This document shows positions 24,552 to 34,075 of a stretch of DNA of 41,482 nucleotides, piece by piece. Source of the DNA: Betaproteobacteria bacterium (lineage in GTDB: Bacteria; Pseudomonadota; Gammaproteobacteria; Burkholderiales; Thiobacteraceae); contig JAHECG010000007.1 of assembly GCA_024641855.1 (NCBI GenBank), forward strand, positions 22,469-63,950, in the 5' to 3' direction. Positions within the stretch are counted from its first letter, which is position 1, and every line of letters begins with the position of its first letter. A program made the translations under genes and the position numbers. The notes beneath the pieces are model-generated. The model did no database searches and had not been told where the DNA came from. It saw nothing but the letters and a program-made list of their open reading frames with translations.

Positions 24552-24581
24552 CCTAAAACAGTTAACGGTTAGGTCAAACGC

Positions 24582-25745
24582 GTGGCGGACTCCCATTTAC
24601 CCATTGATCCGAGAGAGTTGGAGCAGGCTTTTTCCCTGTTTAATATCGCATCGGAGCAATTAGCAGCGACTTATACGGGTCTGCAAAATCAAGTTGCTAG
24701 CTTGACCCGAGAGTTGGCAATTGCGAATGGCGAACTCAATCGCCAGTTTTTAGCCAAAGAAGCTTTGTCGCAGCGCTTGGCGGCGTTGCTGGCGGCGCTG
24801 CCGGCTGGGGTTGTCGTGGTAGATGAGTCAGCGCATGTCATTGAAGCCAATCTAGCCGCACAGGCGATGCTGGGGTCTGGGTTGACCGGCTTACCCTGGG
24901 CGGTTGCCCAAGCATGCTCGTTACGCGCAACCGGTGCGCCTGATGAGTGGGAGACGACTGATCCCGTACCCCGACGACTGGCGCTATCGACCAGTCCTTT
25001 ACTGGGCGCCACGGGCCAAATTCTGTTATTTCACGATATTACCCAAGCTTATGCGCTGCAAATCGAATTGACGCGGCACCAGCGTTTATCTGCGATGGGC
25101 GAGGTTGCGGCGCGTCTGGCGCACCAATTGCGGACACCGCTCGCTACGGCCTTGTTGTACGCATCACAACTTTCTCGTCCCCAGTTGGCTGAAGCTGAGC
25201 GCGTGAAGTTTAGCGATAAAGTCGTCGCACGGCTTAAGCACTTGGAGCATTTGATTCAAGATATGTTGTTGTTTGTGCGCGGGGAAGCCGTGGGGCGTGA
25301 TCCTATTGCAGTGGCTGATTTGTTTTCCGATTTGCAGCAAGTCATGGAACCGCAAATGCTGGAGCGTGGTTTATTGTTTAGCGTTGAGCAAGGTGCGGCG
25401 ACGGCGCGCGTGTTGGCGAGTCGCGATGCGCTGACGGGGGCTTTGGTCAATTTATTGGAAAATGCCATGCAACATTGCCCTCCCGGTGCGCGCATTAAAC
25501 TTTCCAGTGCGGTGGAACGCGAACAAGTGTGGCTGCGCGTGGCGGACAACGGGCCTGGGATTGAGCCAGCCATGCTGGAGCGGTTGTTCGAACCATTTTT
25601 CACCACGCGCCTCGATGGGACGGGGTTGGGTTTGGCGATTGTACGATCCGTGGCGCAAGGGCATGGTGGAGAAGTGGAGGTTCATTCCATCCCCGGCCAG
25701 GGTTCAATGTTTGCCTTGCGTTTACCGTGTGACAAATTGGAGTAA
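24582..25745 (+). CDS. fleS: Flagellar sensor histidine kinase FleS/FlrB
   Basis: A 387-residue soluble kinase that phosphorylates the sigma54 activator FleR to switch on middle flagellar genes. An N-terminal coiled coil (about residues 10-70) leads into a PAS-like domain (about 70-160, LLAALPAGVVVVDESAHVIEANLAA). The HisKA domain follows with phospho-acceptor His181 in RLAHQLRTPLATALLYASQL. The HATPase domain has NLLENAMQHC, DNGPGI and GTGLGLAIVRS. There are no membrane segments, as in FleS and FlrB. The start is GTG at 24582 with a weak AGG upstream. fleR begins 2 bp after the stop, and the pair lies directly ahead of fliE, the arrangement known from Pseudomonas. The master regulator fleQ/flrA is not adjacent. 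Confidence 0.93.
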   Translation: MADSHLPIDPRELEQAFSLFNIASEQLAATYTGLQNQVASLTRELAIANGELNRQFLAKEALSQRLAALLAALPAGVVVVDESAHVIEANLAAQAMLGSGLTGLPWAVAQACSLRATGAPDEWETTDPVPRRLALSTSPLLGATGQILLFHDITQAYALQIELTRHQRLSAMGEVAARLAHQLRTPLATALLYASQLSRPQLAEAERVKFSDKVVARLKHLEHLIQDMLLFVRGEAVGRDPIAVADLFSDLQQVMEPQMLERGLLFSVEQGAATARVLASRDALTGALVNLLENAMQHCPPGARIKLSSAVEREQVWLRVADNGPGIEPAMLERLFEPFFTTRLDGTGLGLAIVRSVAQGHGGEVEVHSIPGQGSMFALRLPCDKLE

Positions 25746-25747
25746 GC

Positions 25748-27115
25748 TTGAGCCCTATGCAACCATTACCGATTCTGATAGTTGAAGATGATCACGATTT
25801 GCGAGAAGCGCTGAGCGATACGCTCGGGCTTGCGGGCTATAAAATTTTAACCGCGCAAGATGGCGAGGATGCGCTGCGCATCATGTCTAGCCAGGCCGTC
25901 GGTTTGGTGGTTTCGGATGTCATGATGCAGCCGATGGACGGTCACACCTTGCTCAAGCGAATTAAAGCCACTACGCCGCATATCCCAGTACTGCTGATGA
26001 CCGCTTACGGCTTGATCGAGAAAGCCGTGGAAGCTATGCGTGACGGCGCTGCGGATTATCTGACCAAGCCTTTCGATGCAAATAAGCTATTGGTACATGT
26101 TGCACGTTATATGCTCACCTCGGATTACGATCAGTCGGGCGAAGTGATCGCTCAGGACGCCGTATCACGTGAATTGCTGGCACTGGCCGAGCGTGTTGCG
26201 GCTTCGCACACGACGGTATTGATCACGGGCGAATCCGGTAGCGGTAAGGAGGTCATGGCGCGTTTTATTCATGGCCATTCACCACGAGCGAAACAAGTGT
26301 TTGTCGCAATCAATTGCGCCGCTATCCCGGAAAATTTGCTGGAATCGACCTTGTTTGGCTATGAAAAAGGAGCCTTTACCGGCGCCCAAGCAGCGCAAAG
26401 CGGCAAGTTCGAGCAAGCGAACGGCGGCACGCTGTTGTTGGATGAAATTTCGGAAATGCCGCTGCAACTGCAAGCCAAATTGCTGCGAGTCTTACAAGAG
26501 CGCGAAGTCGAGCGCATTGGCGGCAAAAAACTCATCCCTTTGGATGTGCGGGTTCTAGCGACCTCCAATCGCGATATGGCGTCAGAAGTGGCTGCCGGTC
26601 GCTTTCGTGAGGACTTATATTACCGCTTAAATGTTTTTCCATTACGTATCGCGCCGTTACGTGAGCGTGTGCTGGATATTGTGCCGCTGGCGCGGCACAT
26701 GCTCGGGCATTTGGCCGACACGACCGGCCGACACGGGCTTTCCCTTTCAAAACAAGCGGAAGAGCGATTGACGGTCTATACTTGGCCGGGTAACATCCGT
26801 GAGTTAGAGAATGTTATTCAGCGTGCGATGATTATCGCGCCCGGCAATGTGATCGAAGCGGAACACCTGTATTTGCCGGAAGCGGCAAAAATTGCCGCCT
26901 CACAGCGGCAACCCAGCGGGGAGTCGAGTGCCGAACCCAGTCGTCCGCAAGACATTAAGACGCTGGAACGCACGCATATTTTAGAAACCTTGGCGGCGGT
27001 CAAGGGGTCACGCAAACAGGCTGCTGAGCGCCTTGGCATGAGCGAACGCACCCTGCGCTACAAGTTACAGCGCTTGCGTGAAGAGGGTATCGATCCTGAT
27101 GCTCAGCATGGTTAG
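25748..27115 (+). CDS. fleR: Sigma54-dependent flagellar response regulator FleR/FlrC
   Basis: A 455-residue NtrC-type activator. The receiver domain (1-125) has phospho-acceptor Asp57 in VVSDVMMQPMDG. The AAA+ domain (about 130-365) has Walker A GESGSGKE at about 161, the sigma54-contacting GAFTGA loop at about 208-213, and LLLDEISEMP. The C-terminal Fis-type helix-turn-helix reads RKQAAERLGMSERTLRYKLQRLRE. The start is uncertain: TTG at 25748 has GGAG five bases upstream, while ATG at 25757 is 14 bases from it. It would activate the sigma54 promoters seen at 27124 and 32733, and so fliE-J and fliK. Confidence 0.93.
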   Translation: MSPMQPLPILIVEDDHDLREALSDTLGLAGYKILTAQDGEDALRIMSSQAVGLVVSDVMMQPMDGHTLLKRIKATTPHIPVLLMTAYGLIEKAVEAMRDGAADYLTKPFDANKLLVHVARYMLTSDYDQSGEVIAQDAVSRELLALAERVAASHTTVLITGESGSGKEVMARFIHGHSPRAKQVFVAINCAAIPENLLESTLFGYEKGAFTGAQAAQSGKFEQANGGTLLLDEISEMPLQLQAKLLRVLQEREVERIGGKKLIPLDVRVLATSNRDMASEVAAGRFREDLYYRLNVFPLRIAPLRERVLDIVPLARHMLGHLADTTGRHGLSLSKQAEERLTVYTWPGNIRELENVIQRAMIIAPGNVIEAEHLYLPEAAKIAASQRQPSGESSAEPSRPQDIKTLERTHILETLAAVKGSRKQAAERLGMSERTLRYKLQRLREEGIDPDAQHG

Positions 27116-27123
27116 AATATAGT

Positions 27124-27140
27124 TTGGTACGGTTTTTGCT
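27124..27140 (+). promoter_or_regulatory. Sigma54 promoter upstream of fliE
   Basis: TTGGTACG then TTGC, with GG at 27126-27127 and GC at 27138-27139 separated by exactly ten bases, as the -24/-12 class requires. It differs from TTGGCACG-N4-TTGCT by one base. It lies 38 bases before fliE and just past the gene of its likely activator, FleR. Confidence 0.88.
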
Positions 27141-27177
27141 GTTAAGTTGGGTGTAGATACGCCGATAGAGTGAGTAT

Positions 27178-27495
27178 ATGGATACGAATGGTATAGATCA
27201 GCTTCTCAGCCAGTTGCAAGCGGCATCGCAGCGCGCAGTGGGGGATACTAGTGCCCAGCCAACCGGCGGGCCTGGCGACTTCGCGTCTTTGCTGCAATCG
27301 TCGCTGGAGCAGGTGAGCAATGCGCAAGTGGATGCGAAGCAACTGGCTAAATCACTCGAACTCGGTGCCCCCAACGTGAATATCGAAGACGTGATCATCT
27401 CGCTGCAAAAAGCGGATGTGTCGTTTCAGGCTATGGTTCAGGTTCGTAATAAGCTGGTAGAGGCTTATCAGCAAGTTATGAGTATGCCGATTTAG
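27178..27495 (+). CDS. fliE: Flagellar hook-basal body protein FliE
   Basis: A 105-residue protein that joins the MS ring to the proximal rod in the periplasm and is exported by the flagellar apparatus, so it has no Sec signal. The C-terminal half carries the family pattern (NVNIEDVIISLQKADVSFQAMVQVRNKLVEAYQQVMSMPI), which ends exactly at the protein end as in other FliE. The N-terminus is variable, as expected. It opens the fliEFGHIJ cluster directly behind a sigma54 promoter; fliF follows after 71 bp. Confidence 0.94.
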   Translation: MDTNGIDQLLSQLQAASQRAVGDTSAQPTGGPGDFASLLQSSLEQVSNAQVDAKQLAKSLELGAPNVNIEDVIISLQKADVSFQAMVQVRNKLVEAYQQVMSMPI

Positions 27496-27566
27496 GCCAT
27501 TTTGATAGTGCGTGCAGTGGCTGCTCGTGCTTGGGTTATTAAGATATTCACTTGTAAAGGGTAGGT

Positions 27567-29192
27567 ATGGCGGTTGCAACGCAGCCTTCGCTGGTTGCGC
27601 AATTACAGAACTTTGGACAGCTTTCCAACGGCCAAAAGATCGGCTTAATCATAGCCGCCGCTGCCATCATCGCCCTTTTTTCCGGCGCATTTTTCTGGTA
27701 CCAAACCCCTTCTTACCAAATTCTCTATACCAGTCTGTCTGAAAAAGACGGCGGGGCGGTGATCAACGCCTTGCAGCAGATGAATGTTCCATTCAAGGCG
27801 GAAGGTACGAGCGCGATCAAAGTGCCGTTGGATAAAGTGTATGAGGTTCGCCTCAAACTTGCCGCTCAAGGCATCCCAAAAGGGGGCGCTAGTTTTGATT
27901 TGCTAGATAATCAAAAACTCGGCGTGAGCCAATTTGTCGAGCAAGTGAACTACCAGCGGGCGTTGGAAGGCGAGCTAGTGCGCACCATTGAAGCGGTTTC
28001 TGCCGTGCAGGGCGCACGTGTGCATTTGGCGATTCCGCGCCCCTCGGTATTCCTCCGTGATCAACAAAAACCCTCTGCCTCCGTGTTTCTCAATTTAGGT
28101 GGCGGCAAGCATCTCGATCCGACACAAGTCAGCGGTATCGTGCATTTGGTTTCTTCCAGCGTGGCCGATTTGTCGCCCCAAAACATTACGGTGGTCGATC
28201 AAAACGGTAATTTGCTGATCGCGCCCGATGTGCGGGGCAATAAAGCGGGATTGGATCCAACGCAACTGGAATACCTGCATCAGTTAGAAGGTAGTTATAT
28301 TGCGCGGATTGAATCAATCATTGCGCCGATCGTGGGTGCGGGCAATGTGCATGCGCAAGTTACAGCCGATTTGGATTTTGCGCAGACGGAACAGACCGCC
28401 GAAACTTTTAAACCGAATCCGACGCCTCAAGAAGCATCCATACGTAGCCAACAAATTAGTGATGCGGCTGGTGGGGCCGGTGGGACTGCGGCCGGCGTGC
28501 CGGGCGCACTTTCCAATCAACCGCCAGGCGCGGCTTCCGCACCGATTACCGCGCCACCAGCGGCTGTGGGCGGTGCTGCGGCGCCAGTGACGACGGCGAC
28601 ACCGGCAGCGGCGACGGGTGCGCGCGAATCGACCGTGAACTTTGAGTTGGACAAAACGGTGAAGCGGACGCGATTGCCGGTCGGTGCTGTTAAGCGACTG
28701 TCGGCGGCAGTGGTGGTGAATTATAAGAAAAAGACAGCAGCTGATGGCAAAGTCAGTTTGACGCCGCTGACGCAAGCCGAGTTACTGCAAATCAATAATC
28801 TGGTAAAGGAGTCGATGGGCTTTAGCCAGCCACGTGGCGATAGTTTGAATGTAGTGAACGCCGCGTTTAATTTACCGCCGCCCGAAAAAATAGAAGAGAT
28901 TGCTTTTTGGGAGAAGCCGCGGTTTGAGTCGTGGAGTTTGGCTGCTTTGAAATTTATCGGCATTGCCTTGGTGTTGTGGCTCCTGGTCTCGCGTTTATTG
29001 ATGCCGATATTGCGCCAACTCGCAATCCCACCAGCCCCCCCGGAGCCGCCAATCGAGGACAGTCACATATCCCCAGAGCCATCGCGTGAAAATGTGATTT
29101 ACAAGGACAATTTACAAGCGGTGCGGCAGATTGCGCGCCAAGATCCTAAAGTCGTGGCAACCGTCGTGAAAGAATGGGTTGGCAGTGAGTGA
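27567..29192 (+). CDS. fliF: Flagellar MS-ring protein FliF
   Basis: Forms the membrane-supramembrane ring that founds the basal body. The 541 residues include transmembrane segment 1 at about 24-44, then the ring-building motifs with SYQILYTSLSEKDGGAVINALQQMNVPFK, LGVSQFVEQVNYQRALEGELVRTIEAV and VHLAIPRPSVFLRDQQKPSASV. An Ala/Pro/Gly-rich, probably disordered stretch occupies about 305-350. Transmembrane segment 2 is at about 457-478. The C-terminal FliG-binding tail is ARQDPKVVATVVKEWV. The start ATG has AAGGGTAGG upstream. It overlaps fliG slightly, consistent with the tight pairing of the two products. Confidence 0.97.
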   Translation: MAVATQPSLVAQLQNFGQLSNGQKIGLIIAAAAIIALFSGAFFWYQTPSYQILYTSLSEKDGGAVINALQQMNVPFKAEGTSAIKVPLDKVYEVRLKLAAQGIPKGGASFDLLDNQKLGVSQFVEQVNYQRALEGELVRTIEAVSAVQGARVHLAIPRPSVFLRDQQKPSASVFLNLGGGKHLDPTQVSGIVHLVSSSVADLSPQNITVVDQNGNLLIAPDVRGNKAGLDPTQLEYLHQLEGSYIARIESIIAPIVGAGNVHAQVTADLDFAQTEQTAETFKPNPTPQEASIRSQQISDAAGGAGGTAAGVPGALSNQPPGAASAPITAPPAAVGGAAAPVTTATPAAATGARESTVNFELDKTVKRTRLPVGAVKRLSAAVVVNYKKKTAADGKVSLTPLTQAELLQINNLVKESMGFSQPRGDSLNVVNAAFNLPPPEKIEEIAFWEKPRFESWSLAALKFIGIALVLWLLVSRLLMPILRQLAIPPAPPEPPIEDSHISPEPSRENVIYKDNLQAVRQIARQDPKVVATVVKEWVGSE

Positions 29193-30183
29193 TCAAGGCA
29201 TAGAGCGCGGCGCGATTTTGTTGATGAGCCTGGGCGAAGAAGAAGCTGCCGAGGTATTTAAATTTCTGGGTCCGAAGGAAGTGCAAAAGTTGGGTGCGGC
29301 TATGGCCGCCCTTAAAAATATACCGCGTGCCCGTGTGGAAACGATCTTGGGTGAATTTCGCGAAGAAGCAGAAGGGCAGTCTGGGTTAGGCGGGGATTCT
29401 TCCGAGTACATCAAATCCGTGTTAAACAAAGCGCTGGGTTCGGATCGCGCAGCGAACTTGATTGAGCGTATCTTGCATGGCGGTGATACTGCCGGCATTG
29501 AGAGTTTGAAATGGATGGATTCGGCCGCCGTCTCTGAATTGATCAAGAATGAACATCCGCAAATCATTGCCACCATCTTAGTGCATTTGGATCGAGATCA
29601 AGCGAGCGAGATTCTCAGCTTCTTCGTTGAGCGCTTGCGCAATGATGTTATTTTGCGCATTTCGACATTGGATGGAATTCAACCCACTGCACTCAAAGAC
29701 TTGAATGATATCTTGACCCGTTTGCTCACAGGAAGCTCAAACTCGATCAAAAAAGCGGCGATGGGTGGTACGCGTGTAGCGGCTGAGATTCTAAACTTTA
29801 TGCCAACTGCACTGGAAACAAACATTATTGCGACCGTGCGCGATTTTGATCCGGAAATTGCACAGAAAATCCAAGATGAAATGTTTACCTTTGACAACTT
29901 AAACGATTTGGACAATCGTGCCATTCAATTGTTGTTGCGCGAAGTGCAGTCGGAGAGTTTGATTGTGGCGCTCAAAGGGACGAATGAAGAATTGCGCGAA
30001 CGTATTTTTAAAAATATGTCGACCCGAGCCGCGGAAATGTTGCGCGAAGACTTAGAAGCCAAAGGTCCAGTGCGAGTTTCGGAAGTCGAGGCGGAACAAA
30101 AGGAAATTCTCAAGATCGTTCGACGGCTTGCGGATGAAGGGCAAATCGCGCTCGGTGGTAAAGGCGATGAAGCGTTTGTCTAA
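29185..30183 (+). CDS. fliG: Flagellar motor switch protein FliG
   Basis: Part of the C-ring; it binds FliF, transmits switching from FliM, and meets the stator to generate torque. From the GTG at 29185 the protein has 332 residues and starts SDQGIERGAILLMSLGEEEAAEVFKFLGP, as other FliG do. The middle EHPQ motif (NEHPQIIATILVHLD) and the C-terminal torque helix region (FDNLNDLDNRAIQLLLREVQ) are present, with the charged residues expected there. A TTG six bases upstream is an alternative start. The chosen GTG overlaps the end of fliF by eight bases, typical of translational coupling. Confidence 0.96.
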   Translation: MSDQGIERGAILLMSLGEEEAAEVFKFLGPKEVQKLGAAMAALKNIPRARVETILGEFREEAEGQSGLGGDSSEYIKSVLNKALGSDRAANLIERILHGGDTAGIESLKWMDSAAVSELIKNEHPQIIATILVHLDRDQASEILSFFVERLRNDVILRISTLDGIQPTALKDLNDILTRLLTGSSNSIKKAAMGGTRVAAEILNFMPTALETNIIATVRDFDPEIAQKIQDEMFTFDNLNDLDNRAIQLLLREVQSESLIVALKGTNEELRERIFKNMSTRAAEMLREDLEAKGPVRVSEVEAEQKEILKIVRRLADEGQIALGGKGDEAFV

Positions 30184-30209
30184 CGCGGGTTTCTCTCTCT
30201 CCAAAATCT

Positions 30210-30839
30210 ATGGCGTCTAATCCTACACCCAAAGAGCAACTCACCGCGTACCAGCGCTGGGAACTGAATATCTTCGATGAAGCTGGAAAAACGGCAGTCG
30301 ATGCCGGCGAATCAGCAGACGTGCAATTGCCTACGGCGGAACAGATCCAACGAATTCAACAGCAGGCGTATCAGGAAGGTTTTGCTGCGGGTATGAAGGA
30401 TGGGCGCGCCGAGAGCCAAGCGATCGCGCAGCGCTTACAGGCTATGTTGTTGGCGCTACATGGTTCACTGAGCCAATTCGAAGAAGCGATGGCGCAAGAG
30501 ATCATGAATTTGGCACTGGATATCGCTCGGCAGATGGTGCGATCAGCGTTGGAAGCAGAACCCACCTTGGTTTTGGCGGTGGTGCGAGAAGCGATTGAAA
30601 GTCTACCGCAGATCAATCAAAACCCCACGTTAGCATTGAACCCATTGGATGCTGAGTTGGTGCGCGACATGTTGGCGCAGGAATATCAGAGTGATCTCTG
30701 GCGTATCGTGGAAGATCCGCAGATGGAGCGGGGTGGCTGTAGGATTGAAACGGCTGCTTCCGAAATTGATGCCAATATGGAAGGCCGTTGGAATCGCATT
30801 GTGAACTCCCTCGGGTCTGATGCTCCCTGGCGAAAATAA
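30210..30839 (+). CDS. fliH: Flagellar export apparatus protein FliH
   Basis: A 209-residue cytoplasmic regulator of the export ATPase FliI. Recognisable parts are the N-terminal [14 protein letters not shown] segment, the helical repeat [16 protein letters not shown] with the small-residue spacing typical of FliH glycine-type repeats, and the C-terminal FliI-binding region ([13 protein letters not shown] to [20 protein letters not shown]). No clear ribosome site precedes the ATG; translation may be coupled to fliG 26 bp upstream. The 3' end overlaps fliI by 20 bases. Confidence 0.93.
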   Translation: MASNPTPKEQLTAYQRWELNIFDEAGKTAVDAGESADVQLPTAEQIQRIQQQAYQEGFAAGMKDGRAESQAIAQRLQAMLLALHGSLSQFEEAMAQEIMNLALDIARQMVRSALEAEPTLVLAVVREAIESLPQINQNPTLALNPLDAELVRDMLAQEYQSDLWRIVEDPQMERGGCRIETAASEIDANMEGRWNRIVNSLGSDAPWRK

Positions 30840-32241
30840 TACCGATGAACATCTCGAACACTGGCGCAATTTTGTCAGTGATTGTCGCGATGTTGTAAAC
30901 ACCGTCAAGCCCTGGGTGCCAACGGGGCGGTTGACGCGCGTTGCGGGCTTGGTGATGGAGGCTGTCGGGATCAAACTTGCCGTTGGATCGAGTTGCTTGG
31001 TGCAGTTGCCGACCGGCCTCTCAGTCGATGGTGAAGTCGTGGGATTTTCCGGCGATCGTTTATTTTTAATGCCTTCCACCGATGTCTATGGATTGACCCC
31101 GGGCGCACGAGTTATCCCGATTGAAACCGGCGTATTGGCGACACCCAAGCCGCGCGCGAACATGGTTCGTAAACGGCGTGCAGAGGATCGCGCGCGTCAA
31201 GTGATTGTTGGCCCAGAATTGCTGGGGCGTGTCGTGGATGGTGCAGGTCGGCCGTTGGATGGTTTGGGGCCGCTGCTTAGCGAAACCCGCGTACCTTTGC
31301 AAAGTCGTCCTTTTAATCCCATGGTGCGCGCACCGATTCGCCAAGTGTTGGATGTTGGTGTGCGCGTGATCAATACCTTGTTTACCGTGGGTCGCGGCCA
31401 GCGCATGGGATTGTTTGCTGGCAGCGGCGTTGGTAAAAGTATCTTGCTTGGCATGATGGCGCGTTACACCAGTGCCGATGTAATCGTGGTCGGTTTGATC
31501 GGCGAGCGCGGTCGCGAGGTTAAAGAGTTTATTGAAAATATTTTAGGTGCCGATGGGTTGACGCGTTCGGTGGTGGTGGCGGCGCCTGCGGATACGCCGC
31601 CCTTGCTACGTTTGCATGGCGCATCCTATGCCACGGCAATCGCGGAATATTTTCGCGATCAGGGAAAAGACGTATTGTTGATTATGGATTCTCTGACACG
31701 TTATGCGATGGCGCAGCGCGAAATTGCACTCGCCATCGGCGAGCCGCCAGCGACTAAAGGTTATCCGCCTTCGGTGTTCGCCAAATTACCACAATTGGTT
31801 GAGCGCGCAGGTAACGGGCGTGAAGCCAGTGGATCGATTACCGCTTTTTATACCGTATTGTCGGAAGGCGATGACCAGCAAGATCCCATCGCGGATTCAG
31901 CACGTGCAATTCTTGATGGCCACATCGTACTTTCGCGCAGTTTAGCGGATCAGGGGCATTACCCGGCGATCGACGTTGAAATGTCGATTAGTCGCGCGAT
32001 GACGGAGATCGTGTCGCCGGGGCAAATGGAGTGGGTGCGCCGTTTTAAATATTTATATTCGCGCTATCATCGCAGTCGTGATTTGATTAATGTGGGCGCT
32101 TATGTACGTGGCAGTGATGCTGGCTTGGATGAAGCGATAGAATTGTATCCACGCTTAGAGGCTTTCCTACAACAAAATATGCGGGAACGCGCCGGTTTTG
32201 GCGAAAGTTGCTTGCAATTGGAACAATTGCTCAAGCGTTAG
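30820..32241 (+). CDS. fliI: Flagellum-specific export ATPase FliI
   Basis: A 473-residue F1-beta-like ATPase that energises type III export of rod, hook and filament subunits. It has the N-terminal beta-barrel domain (about 25-110), Walker [15 protein letters not shown] at about residues 197-210, the [12 protein letters not shown] segment, Walker [18 protein letters not shown] with [20 protein letters not shown], and the C-terminal helical domain. The gene begins inside fliH (20-base overlap). The first usable ATG was chosen, since a later ATG at 30845 is out of frame. fliJ follows after 10 bp. Confidence 0.97.
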   Translation: MLPGENNTDEHLEHWRNFVSDCRDVVNTVKPWVPTGRLTRVAGLVMEAVGIKLAVGSSCLVQLPTGLSVDGEVVGFSGDRLFLMPSTDVYGLTPGARVIPIETGVLATPKPRANMVRKRRAEDRARQVIVGPELLGRVVDGAGRPLDGLGPLLSETRVPLQSRPFNPMVRAPIRQVLDVGVRVINTLFTVGRGQRMGLFAGSGVGKSILLGMMARYTSADVIVVGLIGERGREVKEFIENILGADGLTRSVVVAAPADTPPLLRLHGASYATAIAEYFRDQGKDVLLIMDSLTRYAMAQREIALAIGEPPATKGYPPSVFAKLPQLVERAGNGREASGSITAFYTVLSEGDDQQDPIADSARAILDGHIVLSRSLADQGHYPAIDVEMSISRAMTEIVSPGQMEWVRRFKYLYSRYHRSRDLINVGAYVRGSDAGLDEAIELYPRLEAFLQQNMRERAGFGESCLQLEQLLKR

Positions 32242-32251
32242 GATGTAATCC

Positions 32252-32707
32252 ATGGCGCGCCGCTTCCCACTGCAACAGCTACTCGACCTTGCCAATGATC
32301 GCGTTGATGCTGCGACGCAACGCTTAGCGCTACTCAAGCAGCGCTGGCAATCTCAAGAAAGTAAGCTGAATCAATTACTCCTTTTCCAGGTGGAATACCG
32401 TCAACGTTTGGCGGACACCTTGGCGCTGGGCGTCGATATGACCCGAATGCGGGATTTCCAAGTTTTTTTGCAGAAACTTGAAATCGCAATTCGTCAGCAG
32501 CAGGTGGAAGTGCAGCAAGCGCAACGCGCCTGGGAACAGAGTCAGGCTATATGGTTGGAAGAACGGCGCAAGCTGAAAACTTTCGATATTTTAAAAGAGC
32601 GCCATTTACGCGGGGAAACTCACCGCGAAAACCGCTTGGAACAGCGCGACCAAGACGAGTATGCGCGAAATATTGCCAGCCGTAAGCGTGTGCGTGAGGA
32701 TGATTAA
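32252..32707 (+). CDS. fliJ: Flagellar export chaperone FliJ
   Basis: A 151-residue, mostly coiled-coil protein that works with FliI and FlhA in export and recycles chaperones. It starts with the family pattern FPLQQLLDLANDRVDAATQRLALL and continues as two long charged helices with heptad spacing, ending basic. It is the last gene of the fliEFGHIJ run; an 89-bp gap with a sigma54 promoter separates it from fliK. Identification rests on position, size and the N-terminal pattern. Confidence 0.9.
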   Translation: MARRFPLQQLLDLANDRVDAATQRLALLKQRWQSQESKLNQLLLFQVEYRQRLADTLALGVDMTRMRDFQVFLQKLEIAIRQQQVEVQQAQRAWEQSQAIWLEERRKLKTFDILKERHLRGETHRENRLEQRDQDEYARNIASRKRVREDD

Positions 32708-32732
32708 GGTTCGCCCCCCTCTTTTTTGATTC

Positions 32733-32748
32733 TGGCACGTCTATTGCT
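32733..32748 (+). promoter_or_regulatory. Sigma54 promoter upstream of fliK
   Basis: TGGCACG (32733-32739), four bases, then TTGCT (32744-32748): a perfect match to the -24/-12 consensus, with GG and GC ten bases apart. It lies about 50 bases before fliK and gives that gene its own start point within the flagellar run. Confidence 0.93.
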
Positions 32749-32796
32749 TTTGACCTAGGTGACGATATTGCATTTAGTCACTTTTAAGGAAAAAGC

Positions 32797-33909
32797 ATGG
32801 AAAACCAATCGATTTCAGCGCACGTAGTCGTTATTAGTCCAAGCGGCGGAAAACTCTCTGAAACCAAGGCAAATAGCCTGCCAGACGCAGAATCAGGCTC
32901 GGATTTCGCTAATTTGCTCGCGGCACAAATCCAAGGCGATACCAAAGCTCTGGTGATTCCAGATACTGAAAATGCTGCTCCAGTGACGTTGGATGATGGC
33001 GAAAAGGTCGCGAAAGAAGCTGTGCAGGCGCTGGGACAGGACGCTATTGCGGCTACAAGTAATCCGCAATCCGCAGATCAATTAATCAATACATTGAATA
33101 GCTTGCAGTTTACTCCCGTGCAGAATTTACAACCGGATGTGCATCTCAAAGTGATTGCGGAGAGTGATAACCTTAGTGTGGCGACGCTTGAAAATGGCTT
33201 GGTAAGTCAGTCATCAGTTGCACCGGCGGATTTAGCGTTGGGGACAGAGCAAGTGGCAAAAGTGGCCGCTGACCCGGCAAGAGAGGCCATTGATCCGGCA
33301 AAAATTGCCGTCACTGATAAAACTTTGCCGAATGACGCTTTTCGCGACATTAAATCTGAAACAAATAACATCAGCCCAGCATCTTCACTCAATTTAGCGC
33401 AAGTGAATCGCACGACGCCGTTGCCGACAAGCGCTGCGCCAGTTGCACCGCCGGCGATTGAAGTGCCAGTAGGGCATGCGGGTTGGGATGCAGCGTTTAG
33501 CCAACGGGTTGCTTGGGTTGCGACCAATACCCAGCAAGTAGCCCATCTGCAATTGAACCCACCGAATTTAGGGCCGTTGGAAATCCGGATTAATTTATCT
33601 AGCGATCAAGCTAATGCTGCCTTTACTTCACCCCATGCAGCCGTGCGTGATGCGATTGAGGCGGCGTTGCCACGTTTGCGCGAAATGTTGGCCGACAATG
33701 GCTTGAGCCTAGGTAACGTAAATGTGTCTTCACAATCATTTCAGCAACAACAGCAGCAGTCGCAATCCGGACAGGGTCAGAATCAACGTTATGATCCCTT
33801 TCAAGAGTTGAATCGGATAACGACGAGCGGCAGCAGTGCTGGATTTGTCGCGCAAGGGATTGGTTCAATTAGTCATACAAACAATGGCTTAGTTGATATT
33901 TTCGCTTAA
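32797..33909 (+). CDS. fliK: Flagellar hook-length control protein FliK
   Basis: A 370-residue exported ruler that measures the hook and switches export specificity. The N-terminal two thirds are low in recognisable pattern and rich in Ala, Ser, Gln and Asp, as usual for FliK. The C-terminal Flg_hook domain (about residues 225-315) is clear: AFSQRVAWVATNTQQVAHLQLNPPNLGPLEIRI then ALPRLREMLADNGLSLGNVNVS. It ends with a Gln-rich tail (QQQQQQSQSGQGQ). AAGGAAAAAGC precedes the ATG. The gene is bracketed by a sigma54 promoter and a strong terminator, so it forms a single-gene unit in part. Confidence 0.93.
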   Translation: MENQSISAHVVVISPSGGKLSETKANSLPDAESGSDFANLLAAQIQGDTKALVIPDTENAAPVTLDDGEKVAKEAVQALGQDAIAATSNPQSADQLINTLNSLQFTPVQNLQPDVHLKVIAESDNLSVATLENGLVSQSSVAPADLALGTEQVAKVAADPAREAIDPAKIAVTDKTLPNDAFRDIKSETNNISPASSLNLAQVNRTTPLPTSAAPVAPPAIEVPVGHAGWDAAFSQRVAWVATNTQQVAHLQLNPPNLGPLEIRINLSSDQANAAFTSPHAAVRDAIEAALPRLREMLADNGLSLGNVNVSSQSFQQQQQQSQSGQGQNQRYDPFQELNRITTSGSSAGFVAQGIGSISHTNNGLVDIFA

Positions 33910-33935
33910 TTTTTAGTGGGGGTTCATCCCCAAAG

Positions 33936-33982
33936 TCCACGGGTGATAAGCAGATTATCTCCCCGTGGATTTTTTTATTTTT
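33936..33982 (+). terminator. Rho-independent terminator after fliK
   Basis: TCCACGGG pairs with CCCGTGGA, and inside it GATAA pairs with TTATC around GCAGA. A T7 run, one A and five more T follow. It begins 27 bases after the fliK stop and separates fliE-K from fliL-R. Confidence 0.92.
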
Positions 33983-34046
33983 AGACGGGTAGCATGGGAT
34001 ATAAGCCTGTAATTGATAAACTGCATAAATTATGTTATCAAACTGC

Positions 34047-34075
34047 TTGATTTCAAATCATTTTGGCGTTATAAA
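34047..34075 (+). promoter_or_regulatory. Possible sigma70 promoter of fliLMNOPQR
   Basis: TTGATT (34047-34052), 17-base spacer, TATAAA (34070-34075), about 58 bases before fliL. No sigma54 pair with ten-base spacing was found in this gap, although both earlier flagellar units have one. Just upstream, TTGATAA (34013-34019) and TTATCAA (34035-34041) form an inverted repeat that could be an activator or repressor site. Confidence 0.5.

Noticed and set aside
24413-24581. Sigma54 promoter upstream of fleS
   Set aside because: GG-rich stretches occur, but none has GG and GC exactly ten bases apart with TTGC-type context; a TATAAT box is the better candidate.
28314-28775. 153-residue open frame antisense to fliF
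   Set aside because: Arginine-rich translation from the complementary strand of the Ala/Pro-rich FliF stretch, a compositional shadow.
33917-33931. GGGG/CCCC mini-hairpin just after fliK
   Set aside because: Four-base arms with no T-tract; the real terminator follows at 33936-33982.
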